From: Trichoplax sp. H2
Lineage: Eukaryota > Placozoa > Uniplacotomia > Trichoplacea
Direction: 5' to 3'
Assembly: GCA_003344405.1 (NCBI GenBank)
Contig: NOWV01000142.1
Coordinates: 1 to 64,000 of the forward strand
DNA: 64,000 bases
Below, piece by piece: positions 50,901 to 64,000 of this stretch. Below the pieces are notes generated by a model. The model was not told the origin of the DNA. It saw nothing but the letters and a program-made list of their open reading frames with translations, and ran no database searches. Made by a program: the position numbers and the translations under genes. Numbering within the stretch: position 1 is the stretch's first letter; every line of letters starts with the position of its first letter.

Positions 50901-53095
50901 CTGATTTATTATTTAATATAAAATCGCGTATTTAACCTACGCTTCGAGATAATCTCTTTCTAATTTATACTAAAATAGATAGATTTGTAGCCCTGAATAG
51001 TCTACAAGTGACGACATTATAGCATTATATTGGATTAGCGTGATTTAATTCTACCATCTGTGTAGTGAAATTAATTCAACAAAACTGTTCAAGGAATAAA
51101 CTAATTTTTAATCTTCAGTGTTCTGAACAACGTTATTAAAATCTATATCTTTCTATACTATATATGTAATTCATGTGTACTAGTTATAATATAAGTGATT
51201 GTAATACATATATCTATGTTACCTATAAATTTATATTGATGTACAATTAAAAAAAGTGTAGTGCTACCACTGTATTAAAGTACTGCTCTGTGGCTTAGCA
51301 TTACGTTATATAAATTAATATATCGCTGACGCATAACGTATATCATAAGACGAGTGTTCAATATACATTTGGAAATTTAATAGCAATTAGATTCTTAAAT
51401 TGGTTAGCAAAGTTGTTTTCCGAGTATCTCAAGCTGGAAGTGGCCACCATCTTGTACGCATATACGCGTATATCGTATAAGATGATAATATGATCAATGA
51501 TTACGTTATCACGTTGTATCACTAAAGTGGTTATCATTTTAATTGCGTTTATTCAGTGAATGTTAGTTGAAAATCAAATTTTCTTACATATAATTTCTAC
51601 GAATAATTTACCTTTAAAGCAAAAATTCCCGAAAAATAGATCGCTAAACATTAGAATTTTACTTTCCTGTACCATTTCATAGCACAGAATTATCATTATG
51701 TACGCGGTTAAAATTCATTTTCTTTAATGATTAAGATATTTGTGATTTGGTGTAGATTTTTGAAAGTGTACTGAATGCACTGAGTGACTTATTGCAGTAA
51801 TTAAAGAAGATTTACGACGTTGACTACGTGGATCACTAATACTAAGCGATAAGCAGATACCATTCCACCACAATTAAATTGTGACAGCTGTAACTGCATA
51901 TGACATCCAAGTAATACTGTAGCATAGAAATAGTTACATAAATTGCACAAGCCTTCACGATTAAAACCAGAATGTATCAGTCTCTCCTCAATTGAGCAAA
52001 TCTAATATGATTTATCTTCCCAACAAATATCAGAAAATAAAGGATTACTAGCCTAATTATTTTGAGGTTCGCTAGAATCACATTCCATCTCACACATAGT
52101 TCTATTATAATTATAAATAAGTTTTAAGTTTTATAGCGATCGTTCCCTTCGCAAATCAAGTGGCATTTCAGTAGAAATTAGCATGTTGTACCGTAACTTA
52201 ATTATTATAGTGACAAATAGTTATAGTATAGTCGTTGTTGACAATAAGGGGAAGTTAGTTCAGCCAAGGGACTGCGATATTTTAGTCGTACCTAGGGGTA
52301 TTTATTTAATCCTCTAAAAGTATATACATATGTACATTTCTCGTTCAAGGAATTAGCATTGAGATCTTAAGTCAGCTTAAACTCATTCATTCGAATTTGT
52401 GCAGCCTTTATCCACTTAAAAATGAATGATTAGTGATATAAAGGGAATTTGCTGCATATTATTGGCCAAAAGATGACTACAGATATTTATGTTAAAACGA
52501 TAAGGATCATGAATGTTCTTCGCTAACCGAATAAGTGCTATTAAGAAGAGCATGGACCATGGATAACTGTCGGTTAATTGTGGAAAAAGTAAGTCTGAGC
52601 GCTACTACTATTATAATTACGGTACAGGATATAACTGTAACCGCACTAGGATCATTGAAGAGCTTTTTGTATCAATCGTGTGTTTGAATTTCTATTTATT
52701 TAAGGATTACTGACGTTGTTTGTGCAATATTATAGATAAAAGATTTATAAAGATAGTGCTGTGGATTGATAGTCGCATAACCCAAACAATAGCCATTGCC
52801 ATATTAATTGACTGATAGACTGCATTCGTAAAACTTTGCAATTACAGTATTGACAATATCGTAAAATGATTACATTGGCTTACATTAACTATCGCATATG
52901 ACAAGCCTGTTTAAAGCAATGTCCGTGTTACAGCAGAACGATATCAGAAGTATATCGTACATACACCTAGCTAAAAATAAGGTAAAAATATCCAAATGTA
53001 TCCATAATTGTTACAGTTATAACTGTAAGTGTATAAAGTGGAATAGTACTATTACTGTAGCATATATATCATAATTTCCGATTAACAAAGTATAA

Positions 53096-53115
53096 ATAAT
53101 AATAATTATTATTAT
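53096..53115. repeat. 20-bp palindrome of AAT/ATT triplets
   Basis: ATAATAATAATTATTATTAT is a perfect palindrome made by an AAT run meeting an ATT run, similar in kind to the inverted triplet tracts near 23.0 kb. Confidence 0.8.
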
Positions 53116-54622
53116 ATTAATGCGGAGGGTACGTTCATATTTGATAAAATCGGCCGAGATACAATATCATAATTCAGAAAAGTATACCACTTCATAGAAC
53201 AGATGTGAAATATGGATAGGTAAAATTAGAATAGAAACAGCTGGTTAAGTACAGTTGCATCGCCAGTAAAACTATTGGAATAACGAAATACTTTTACAAG
53301 CATAATACTATAATTGCCTATATATCATGCTACGGTTAAATATATATGTGTTAATACCTTTAACAATAAGATTGTTATTAAGGTCTCTTAATCAAGCTAA
53401 CTTCATGGCCAGCAACTCTTGGCCACTGAAAAATATTACGTCTAACAAAGTAGCACCTACAATCAAAGCCTTCAAATGCCTAGGTGTACACGCGTATGTC
53501 ATCGATAATTATGATATAATTTATAAAAAGCGTATACGGTGGACGAAAATATTCGTCAACAAGGTAAAATGATAGCGAAAGTAGAGTAGTCACGTTTCAA
53601 TATAACCATATGTAAGTAATACAATAAAGCGGATAAATTATTAGTAGACTACAATTGATTGACCTAATCATTATAAGATCATTACGTTATATACGCGTAA
53701 ATGCCATACCACGATATCTTTCATCATAATTAAAAGCAAAGCTAATATGCACCACGTTTAGTTAATTTACGCCGTACATACTTAAAAATACAGAGTAATC
53801 AGTATGGATTAATTGACATTAAAAAACACTTTACTTACTAAAAAGGCTTAGATAGATTTATACATACATGATAATAGCATCTGCATAACAAAAATAATAA
53901 CAATTTTATGAAAGGCATAGGAATCAGATAAATCACACTACTAAGAATGCGAAGACAGAAGCTAAATTCATGTTGCAAATTCGATAAAATAAATAATTAT
54001 AAATTGTTCACAACTCCTTCAAGTCGATGACGATTTAGATCTCGTGACATTTGATATATATAGGAAAATTTTGCCGGATAAAAAATTGAATATTAAAATG
54101 TTATTACCTTTTGTTACCGCTGTTAAATGAAATGCACAATCAATAGAGATTAATATGCGAATAGTATCGATTAGCCATATAAGTTGATTATCCAGGAAAA
54201 TACTCGAATATCATTCATTCCAGATAAAGCATTATAAGTTAGTGAAAAGATATACGCAAATACACGAAGCACTAACCAATATATTATGCTATTTAGAAAG
54301 AGGACCTATGAATAAAAATGTATTAACCGTATTAACGCCAAAATGTAAATCAAAATAATGTCCATAGAAGACTAAATACGCCATTGTGTATTTCAAAGAA
54401 ACAACTCCAAAGAGACAAAATCTCAAGTTTCCGATTATATACCAGCGAAATACAACCAAAGCTAAAATGAAATGATTTGTAGATATTTGCGACTAATACG
54501 GAACTTTCATCAGTAATAAGTCATAGCTATCAATTAATGTTGTAAATTTGCCAGATTGCCATAACCAAAACCTTAACTAAGGATTGTCCTTTAATATTCC
54601 CTATCAGGTAATCAGTCCGTAA

Positions 54623-54628
54623 TTTATT
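54623..54628 (-). terminator. Poly(A) signal overlapping the Zic stop codon
   Basis: AATAAA on the minus strand overlaps the TAA that closes the Zic frame. It is consistent with a very short 3' UTR, or the match may be chance if the alternative donor near 54.68 kb is used. Confidence 0.35.
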
Positions 54629-57600
54629 AAGCATATACGCCATTAGTATTGGCGGTTACATGGGAAATATTGTCACTTACGTGATTTGATGGATGATCGT
54701 TGCCTTGAGGTGTAGGCAAACCTCCCGCATTAACGTACCAATCGACTCCAGGCTGCGTTGTGTTAATACCAGCGGTATCGCGTGCAGTTAAAGCCTTCGT
54801 ATTTGGGCCTTGATCAAAAGATGTATGACTTGGCGATGATTTACTATGGGTCTTCATATGTTTTCGCAATGACGAAGGATGCGTGTATGCCTTTTCACAT
54901 CCCGGTACTTTGCATATATATGGTTTATCAGAAGTATGAACATGCGAATGTTTTTTTCTATCGCTGGAATTGGCAAATCGACGACCACATCCTTCAAACT
55001 CGCATATAAACGGTTTTTCACCTAATAGCAATAGTGATATTATTAAATACAATACAGTTATTTTTTGCGCGCTCTGCAATATATCTACTTATCTGATTGA
55101 AATCAATTCATTAATCAATCATACTACTAGATATTATAGACCTAGACAGATATTACATTACGAGTTCAAATATTTACTTTCTCTTTGATAACAGAAGATG
55201 ATAACGAAGTATGGCTCAGTTAACTTATATAAAGAAGTACTATATCACCCATGATGGTAAATCAAGTAACATTAATTGTATCATTAATCCACGTGGCAAT
55301 CAATAATGAAGCAATCATAACGTTATATTATTAAATAAAACTCGTTTCATAAAATGTAAGAGTAACATAGCTGTTAGAGATACAATTGTACAATAGGATA
55401 GCATGCCTACGATAAAATAATTAATGAATGGGTAGCGATTCTTTATAAACCATTGATCAACTTTGATTTACAATATGCGCGTAATCTGTTAACGGATACT
55501 GTATACAAAGTAGGCAGGAAAAATAAGAGCGTTACTACTAAAACTGTATGAAAGTCATGAATCTATCTGATAAGCATTATCAAAGCCGCCAGTGGGAGAT
55601 ATTACAATTTGTCTACTTCATAAATAATAAATCATTTTCAACTTCAATCGTAAATCAACACCGAAGAGGTACCGGTAAATGTGCAGCATGCGAATTTTAT
55701 AACGTAAAATTTACCATGATTCAGGTCGTACTAAGTTATTTTCAGCGCACTCATTGAAAATAAAAACATCAAGTATAATCTCTTGTTTTCTACCGTTCAA
55801 AAATACTAATTTAAAAAATTGATAAAACTTGCCTGTATGAGTCCTCTTATGGATTTTTAGGTTTTCAGAGCGGGCGAATAATTTGCAACAACTTGGAAAA
55901 GGACATTGAAATGGTTTCTCACCAGTATGTACTCTAATATGGTTAACTAGCTTATATTTGGCTTTGAACGGTTTTCCAGCACGTTGACAGTTTTCCCAAT
56001 GGCATGTATGAGTGGTTTGATCAGGGGCTCCAACATGGTCAACATTTAAATGGGAAACAATTTCCTGCATAGAACCAAAAGTGCGGTTGCAAACCTTACC
56101 AAAACGGCTACTTTGACGGTCCTGGTTAATCCAGCGACATGTCAATTGCTCTTGCTTGGCTTGCGGACGAACAGTTGGTATAATAGAGTGAAATGAATTA
56201 TTTGGGTCGTGATTAATATGACCATGGGCGGATGGGTAATCGCTAGGTAATCTTTGAGCATGTTGATTTAAGCGAGAGTTTTGATCAATGTTTGAAAAAT
56301 CGGTAAGGGATGGAGCCAAACCTAAATGGATAAATTAGTTCTTGCTTTAATTTACAACTTAAGTATATTATTACACGAAATTTGTAAACGCTAGGGTCGG
56401 TAACGCTAGTACATTGAACTTTTAAACACCCATCTCTATCTTGACTGAACATAGCATAAAAATATATAACGACTACAATATAATCAGTCGTCATTATTGT
56501 ATTGATGAATTAGATTATATTACTACGCAGTCATGACTAAATGAGCCATCGATACCAATGTGAGACTATAAAACTATCGATAAGGCACCAACTATGAACG
56601 TATTCGTAATAATTATTAAGCAGTAAAAGCTAGTAGGATAAAATGATAACGCTAATCTACATCTAAAATAATAATCTTAGATCACACAGTACTACATCCT
56701 AGGTTCATTTTACTACTGTGCCAGGACTATGATACACTGCATGTGTACAGACACTCTCAGCACGTTACTGAACATCATATCAAATGATTACTCGCAATGT
56801 GTCTTGCTTCCTATATTATCACTATATCCAATTTAATTTACTAAAATGCAAGCGATCATTTTATCTCGAGCAGCAATTGCAAGTTAAAAAAATACTTAGT
56901 ATAGTCTAAATAGTTTCCTGTTGCGGCTAAACACTATATTACAGTTTATCGCCGAATGTGAGACGATGTTAAATAAATACAGTTGTACCGTGCAAATATT
57001 TACATTTTCTTTTATTTTAGCTCATTTGGAGGTGAAATTCTACTGTATTTCATCTTCAAATGTGAATATGGTCGGTCTCTAGATTCACCATTTGTTCAAT
57101 CAAGGATAAAACAGTATCCGTAGCAATGAAGCCCACTATGTAGCGAACTGTGTAAATCACTAACGGCTGTCCAATATAAGGGCTTTTTAAGCATAAATAG
57201 GTCAACATTTCAACTGATTCAGATGTTGCAAAAAGAGATTTCAATTTCTTTATATCATTAACCTCTCCTTCCTTTTAAAATGTGAAGACAAACACGCCGT
57301 CTTTAAGTGAATATGGATTCAAGCTGGCAAATGATATTTGCGTTTTATTGAGTTGGCCAAATTTGCAGAATCAACAAGTTAGTTAGCCGAAAGCACGCCA
57401 TTGCCCCGGACACTGATGTCCACTTTCTTAACATACTGTAACGTACGGTGGTCCATGCTATCTTAATCAATCCAAAATTATAATCGCTGGAGTTGTGCTA
57501 GCCTCGCTTATCATATACTGTACAGCTAAGGATTATTAGAATTTGCATTTAATAATCCATGAAATTGTGCCTATTTGGCACTTGTTGATCACGAAACGAA

Positions 57601-59454
57601 ATTGGAGGATTGAATCCGTGGATTTATAGCGACCTATTCTACTACTTACTCGACATGGTTGCTCAATCATTCACACTAATCCATTTCCCGCCTGATGAAA
57701 TACTTTATGAAAAAATTTATGGATTGTGCTGACCTAAACTATTCACCACTCAGATTTCTCTCTTTCTCCGCATGTCTATAGTACAGTGTACAGTATTAAC
57801 AAAAGAGATTCTTCTGATGAGATCTAAATGGCAAGGCTGCCGTACATGCAACATGCTTTCAATTGTAGATACAGCAAAGTAATGTAACGGAAATTTGTTA
57901 CTGTAGTGAATATTAGTAGTAATGTCATCGATGTTATAGCAGTGTATCAATCACAACGAACATCCTGAATTGGGTGGATAAGTGTATTGCAGCTCTCAAA
58001 ATGGCAACAATAGCTAACCAACTTCAAAGCATGTATATAAACAATCGAATCTCCTGTACTCGTATCTTCTGGAAGTAGATTAATTAATTAAGCACGATCG
58101 TGATTCTCAGTGCCATACGAATTAGTTAGGCACAATATAAATGATAACAGTTAATGCTATTTATTGGAGCATAGATGCTTTAAAGGAAAGTAATCTACTA
58201 CTTTGAATTGCATAGCCCAGCTGGGAGCAAAAACATCACACGCGTATTAGGACACAGGCCATTGGTGTTCTACTTTCTGAGGACCCCGTGCAAGCTGTTG
58301 TTTCATCGCGCTCAGTAAAACAAGTTATCTGCGTGCGTACTTTTCGAAAGTAGAATACCCTCAATCAAGATGATTTATGCCTAAAATGCAATCATTTACA
58401 CATTGGATGTCTCCCTGAGTGGAATATGTTTGCTTTCTTATCTTAGAGAAGTATCGTATCCTAGTGTACAGCACGCTACCTTATAGCACATTCATAATTA
58501 TGATCACCTAGCAGCGATCTTGGAATCTACTCGCTATACTGCATGACGCTATCTGCAGAATATCACTTCACTAAAATACAACTAAAAAAGACAAACACAA
58601 CCTTCACGTAGTTCAATTATATTGATGGTGAACTAAAAATTGATATATCAAATAGTAATTGGAGGATGACTGATAGGAGAAAGTTAAATAGAAATGAAAA
58701 GCAACTGTTAGGAAGGCGTAAATTTGAATTAGAATCATTATAAGCACACCGGAGGGGTCACCACTCTCTACTGTGCTATTAACGAATCACTAGTGCATAC
58801 GATAGTATAGATTATGATATACAGTAGCGTGTCATTGGAAATTGTCAATTTGTGATTTATAATTAATACGATAGCAACAACAAAATGGTTGGGCAAATTA
58901 TTACTAAGCCCGTAATGTATCCAAGTCGATCAATATCCATACACAGTCAAAGATAAGCTTTACACTACTTTTTAATCATATTTATCTGAACAGAATGGTT
59001 TACCTGGGAAAGGCGGAGGAAATCGGGGATCTCGCGATGATGCGATAACAAAATCGCCAGTTAAATGCCTCGGATGAGTAGGATAATGAGCAGGAACTGA
59101 GTGAGGGGGTGGTGGCATTTGGTAGGTAGGATTGTGGATCGGAGCAGCAGAAGTAGTAAATGATGGCTGATTGGAAGCCTCATTTAAACTTTGATGACGC
59201 ATAGCATCGAAATAGGGATGAATGTTAGACGCAGTCATCTGTGGATCTTGTCCAGGATAGTCAGGCATTCTCATGGTAGGCGTATGTTGATGAATGAATT
59301 GGCCAAGCACTCCGTTTGGCGGTGGTTGGCAATCAACAGGCGGCGGAAAGCGAAGTGAATTCGTCATCGTATTCATGTTGGGATGATGTTGGACTGATTT
59401 ATTCATCGTTAATAATGATGAATCTCCACAATTCATTACTAGAGCGCTGTTCAT
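54627..59454 (-). CDS. zic: Zic-family five-finger transcription factor (three exons)
   Basis: Zic proteins are nuclear C2H2 factors in neural, muscle and germ-layer development. Exons: 59454-59004, 56321-55833, 55021-54627, giving 444 residues with matching phase-1 joins at Gly151 and Gly314. The ATG has an in-frame TAG eight codons upstream. Residues 1-200 are Pro-, His-, Asn- and Met-rich. Finger 1: Cys212, Cys228, His241, His246; finger 2: Cys257, Cys262, His278, His282. Both carry the CXW tandem signature of Zic/Gli/Glis. Finger 3: Cys290, Cys295, His308, His312; finger 4: Cys320, Cys325, His338, His342; finger 5: Cys350, Cys355, His368, His372. Zic-specific blocks include [53 protein letters not shown] and [12 protein letters not shown]. 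The second intron begins GC (GCAAGT), not GT. Residues 132-141 ([10 protein letters not shown]) may be a degenerate ZOC motif. A strong donor (CAC before GTAAGTG near 54.68 kb) could give another C-terminus. Confidence 0.93.
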
Positions 59455-62400
59455 ATAGTGGTTGTTAAAGAAACGCTATAATGAGCGAAAAAAAAAGTAA
59501 ATCCAGGCAATCAATTAGTACAGTCGAAAATCATTTCTTCAATAGAAGTAGAAATACTGCACTATCTCGGTCATAGATAGCGTCCTTGTCTATACAACTA
59601 CTTTTCTACTGTCCAAGTGTAGTATATGGTTTATCAATCAAAACTATTTAAAAGTCACAAGTCAATCTAATCGTAGAAATCTTGTAACATTTATGGTCAT
59701 TCAGGACAATGGACACAGTGAAATGATGGAACTAAATATACTGCAACACGACAGTACCGTCCATGACGGAATAGCGACAAGGATTGGCACAAGCAATCCC
59801 AAAGGTGGATAAAACTATCTTCGAAAGAAAGCCCTGCTCATATATTACTCAGTCTAGATAATGACTACTATCGTCAAACGATATGATGTACTGTATACTA
59901 TGCTGCATGGACTACACAGTACTGTATGATCGAGTAAGCGAAGAAAGAATTGACTACATCAACTTGTGTCAGCGAAATGCAGCCCCTTCGCCGGTGTGTA
60001 AAAAGTCGAAGAAGAGTTCTGTTCCTATTAGCCTTCCAAGGTTGACAATCAGAGCATTCATGCTGGTGGACGGTACTATGATATCAGTATCCCATGATCT
60101 AGCCAAGTTATCGCGGCTAAATTTGATCGTAATTAAACATCTTGACTTGGATGTACTGTCAACTAAAATGCAAAGGCATTCAACTGCTGCATAGTCGTAT
60201 CGTAACAAGTAAAATTGTGCAATTGGATGATGTAGTATGAAAGAGTCGACTAAGATAGATGAAATGGCATCTCAACAGAGAAGCATTTTTTCCCTCCTAG
60301 TAGCCGACATCAAAAAAGAATGACACATCAATTAATGTCTGAATTCATCGATCCGTATCTAGTACTACTGTACTGAATACGAGTTTTGAATTGGTTCAAT
60401 GTCCTGCTCTGCTTGACTACTTGTAAAGAAGATCAAATATTTGACAAGGATAACAACTTTCCACTCTATTTCAGGAAGTTTAGATATAATACAATCAATT
60501 GAGTCGATAATAATGTTGGAATATTTACTGACTTTTCACTGCGGTGTGATTTCGTCAGGGCAAAATGACAGATTAGCAGAAATTGGCACAGCCCAGCGAT
60601 ACTTTCCGGTATCCGTAAAACCAAAACCAATGATAACAATGTATTTGAATTTTCCAGTGGATAGCTAACTACTGTGTACAAAAGGAGGACTTATCAATTG
60701 CACTAGCTCTGCACACGATGGAGCAAATTTAGGCAGCAGGCAAGCAGAGGTATAAACCCTAAAAACGACAACAAATTAGACCACCGGTCGTCAAAGATGT
60801 AGCAAGCTAATAAGACTCCCTCAGTTGACGGGTGATCGAAGCAACTAATTGAATTAGTTATTCCTGTGCAATAATAAAAAAGATTTTTTCCTCTCTGCAG
60901 CAACAAACATAACCGCAACACCTTGGGGGGTTGCACCCCATGACCGATCCATTGATTTATTCAAAAGTGATTGACGTAACAATGACAATCAAAGTCTTAA
61001 CTACTCGACAAGTCCAACTAAACCAGTGTCCTCTTCAAGGTCTTTTGACTTTTTATTTGCTCCTAAAAAAGGATATCTTGAATTAACATCATTTCAATCG
61101 AAAGATGAGTCGGCATGGAGACGCCCTGCGGCGTTATGGCGCCGTTGATTGGTTGTTCCTCTACAACTTTTCCATCGACTAGATCGGCTAAGTGGAGAAA
61201 CTTTTTTTTCTTCCAGTCTCGATCTTCAATGTTGTCAAGTTGTATTCATTAATGAGCGTGGATATTATTATTATTATATTATTATTTTTTCTCTCAAAAT
61301 GACTCCAGACCAAGACAGTAGAGTAGTATTGACCGCAGTAGAAAATCAGACCATGGGTGCGGTACACCAACTACCATCACTGTATCCGTATCGTACTGGG
61401 AAGACTGCAGTGAGGATTAACAGTAAATAATGATTTTAAACAGTCTCACAGTTTTATTCGTGTGATCTCTTCTTCGCTGTTGTACGCTGTATTCTCGACT
61501 ATAGCGTATTATAGTTTTTGGGGGTCGTTAATCACTACTCTTAAGCTAATAATATTAATTGTTAATGTACATATTCTGTAGAAAAAATACAATACCGTGC
61601 AGTTAGTCTTGCATAACATATACAATGTACATTGTACAGTATACTAGACACCATACACAATATACAAGCCTCCATTTTACCAGCCACAACTACTGTATAA
61701 ATTGATATACAATTGTAATCCATTCAATAGTTTCAACTTTAATCAATAAATGGATTGAATTAGTCAAGACAGTACACAGGATACTGTAGTCGCTGGAGAA
61801 AGTGATGCACTACAATGCGAGTAAAAACCAACGTCGTAGTAGTCTACCAGCGTAATTCAGTAAACATGTAAACATTGACAAATTCACTTCCTCCATGCTA
61901 ACTTTTCTTTCCTTATTTTCCTCGACAAGCAAGTTGGATACCTTGCAATCGACTGGCATGGGTTTTCCGCCAGTATTGAAATGATCATATTATCATATGT
62001 AAAAATTGACGGATTCATGATAAATAACTCTATGCTGTGCCCCGACAACACCAAATCAAAATTTGAAGAGCTGGACTGCACCACAGTCGACTGGTCTACT
62101 GTAGACAATATAGCAACCTGAGTAAGCACCAAGGGTAACTCACTTGAAAACTCAGCGTGCACTTCTCACTTCTCAGTAATGAATTGCCACAAGTTAGCAT
62201 GATTAAAAATGAAGACTCAATAAAGTTCATGACATTGCAGATGCTTCATTGCTGTGATTGAATTTTGGCAATGGGAAATATGAGCAGATACTCTCGACGT
62301 AGTGGTGATTATTGTATTAGTTGAAGACGAGTCCGTCATCCTAGGAAGAAATCGTTTACTACTGGATGCAAATCATGCACATTATATAGTAATGCGTGTT

Positions 62401-64000
62401 AATTTTCACTGTCGTGATTATATTGAACTCCTACCGCAACTTCCAACAGCTACATCTTTCACTGTCTAGCTTTAAATGACTTATCATTGCTGTAAGAAAT
62501 ATTCATTGCAATGAAATGCAAAGTTGGTTCAAAAATAAATACTGATCAACGTCTCGCTCTGTGATCAACTTAATTTGTCTACTAATTACCAATAATGAAT
62601 AATTATAGCATGCTTTCCTAAGACCGGACTACAAACCTACGGTTAACAGGTATAACGATAAATCACAAACCTATATTGAATAACGAAGTAGCCAATGCTA
62701 AATCAGAAGTATTTCCTATGTCATAAAAGACAGTATTTAAAATTTAAACGTTCAACGGACTCTACGGGAAAGAATAATTTATAATTAAATAAATAATAAA
62801 AGATATATGGAATCCAGTGTATACCGGAAGCACAGATTACATCAAAATTAGAAGAGTTTTTCACTGTCTGTTAGCGTTTGCAATACAACTACTGTATACT
62901 GTAAAATCTACTTTGGCCACATTTTACTCGTATTAACTGTAAAATAGAATTTTAAAATTCAGATATTTATTCACAGCAGTGAACATATTAACGTAAATAC
63001 CGCAAATAGTATAAATAAATATGAGATAATCCACCCTTTTGTACGGTACAGCAAATTACGTCAATTGTGAGCTATAGAGCGTGATAATGGTTAAAGGTGC
63101 CACCACTGCCACGTCGTATAGGCAGTAGAAAGTAAAATATGGCATGCAATCCATGAAAGACAAGCACACACCTTTAAGAATTTTTTTAATTTTCACCCAA
63201 GTCTCTAGCTTACTTCCTACTACCACCGATAAAAAAACTACAATTGAGTAATAAGGTGCATTAGGCGAATTACGCGTATACTCGTATTGTTAATATTTAT
63301 CGTGAGCGGACACACTGTAAGGTTATCGGGTTATACCGTATTATCACGCCATGATCTGTCGCATCCAGTAGCTATATTATTGATCTTGTGTTTATGTCAT
63401 AGTTTTTAATGATACAGCATTTATTCCTGTAGGCCTGCAAGAATGGTCACTAAATAATAACTAATTAATACATTATTTAGGCATTATAATGGCAATCATG
63501 GCAATTACTAAGGACTTAATACAACGACCTATTGCATTTCTATAAATTGGACGTAAATTGATTTGATGACATTTCAGAATATTTAGTCTAAAAGCCAAAG
63601 AACCCTTACCTCATTAAGTCAAAGAAGAAGCAAGCTCGTCAATACTGTTCACTATATCTACAATTCAAATGGCTATCATAAAGATACATTTTATTTATTG
63701 ACTAATGCTGTAACCCTATTGTGCTAAATCACTAAATAACTTTTACATATGGCTTTGAAGACATAAAAAAATACGAAATTTCAATATGGTGTTCGCGTGT
63801 GTGTTGTCTGCGAGTATCAATGCCGTATCCTAGCAGATACAAAATAGATTTATGCCTATTACTTTCCCATATCATCACTATTCTTTATTCGTCTCCTTCA
63901 AATATATTATAATGACATCATGACATTTATCTATTAGCACAATAAATTATGTAGCTATTGTCTCTGGAATAGGAGTCCTTTGCATCTTTTAGCTGCATTA
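59455..64000. other. Zic upstream region, no gene recognised
   Basis: It should hold the Zic promoter and 5' UTR (minus strand). Overlapping open frames on both strands near 59.9-60.2 kb and others at 60.4-62.2 kb look like chance. An ATT triplet tract lies at 61262-61287. Confidence 0.5.
61621..61636. other. 16-bp perfect palindrome
   Basis: TACAATGTACATTGTA is its own reverse complement and is followed at once by CAGTATAC. It contains inverted ACAAT/ATTGT cores separated by GTAC, so it could bind a dimeric factor. Confidence 0.75.

Larger units (their letters stand above)
46346..54622. other. About 8 kb without a recognisable gene
   Basis: It lies between muscleblind upstream DNA and the 3' end of Zic. 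Open frames at 50117-50380 and 53327-53572 (plus) resemble no family I know and lack convincing exon context. A short tandem duplication and a palindrome are listed separately. Confidence 0.5.

Noticed and set aside
53327-53572. 81-codon plus-strand frame as a hypothetical gene
   Set aside because: No domain, no clear splice or promoter context, AT-biased codons; not supportable.
59883-60208. Overlapping frames on both strands upstream of Zic
   Set aside because: Neither resembles a known protein; mutual antisense overlap suggests chance.
1-64000. tRNA genes
   Set aside because: I looked for GTTCGAA-type T-loops with a paired acceptor stem and found none convincing. A covariance-model scan would settle it.

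Overview
The window looks like nuclear DNA of an early-branching animal. It is strongly AT-rich, its genes are split by many short to medium introns, and four metazoan regulatory or signalling genes can be rebuilt exon by exon: a SoxB transcription factor, a beta-type H-NOX (soluble) guanylate cyclase, a four-finger muscleblind splicing regulator and a Zic zinc-finger factor. A placozoan (Trichoplax or a relative) is my best guess from gene content, base composition and gene spacing. That is inference; a cnidarian cannot be excluded from sequence alone.

Layout. 1-2960: two families of diverged tandem repeats with units of roughly 100-125 bp. 2961-13090: no gene recognised; one strong hairpin near 8.5 kb. 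13109-15172 (minus): SoxB, two coding exons. 15173-29442: about 14 kb with no recognisable gene, holding a dense ACAAT cluster at 21.5-22.1 kb that could be a Sox-bound enhancer. 29443-35561 (plus): guanylate cyclase, seven coding segments including a proposed ATG-only first coding exon; a 20-bp perfect palindrome follows its stop. 35608-37768: intergenic, with a long degenerate AAT triplet tract. 37769-43515 (minus): muscleblind, six coding exons, C-terminus not closed. 44695-46345: GC-richer tandem repeat block containing a 20-N assembly gap and two CRE palindromes. 46346-54622: no gene recognised. 54627-59454 (minus): Zic, three exons, one intron of GC-AG type. 59455-64000: no gene recognised.

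SoxB and Zic are DNA-binding developmental regulators, muscleblind controls alternative splicing, and the cyclase makes cGMP in response to a haem-bound gas. They do not form a pathway with each other. Three of the four are regulators sitting in wide non-coding flanks, as is common for developmental genes with distal control elements. I found no tRNA, rRNA, CRISPR array or intact transposon. Every exon boundary was read by eye and checked by reading-frame phase; none is confirmed by RNA.
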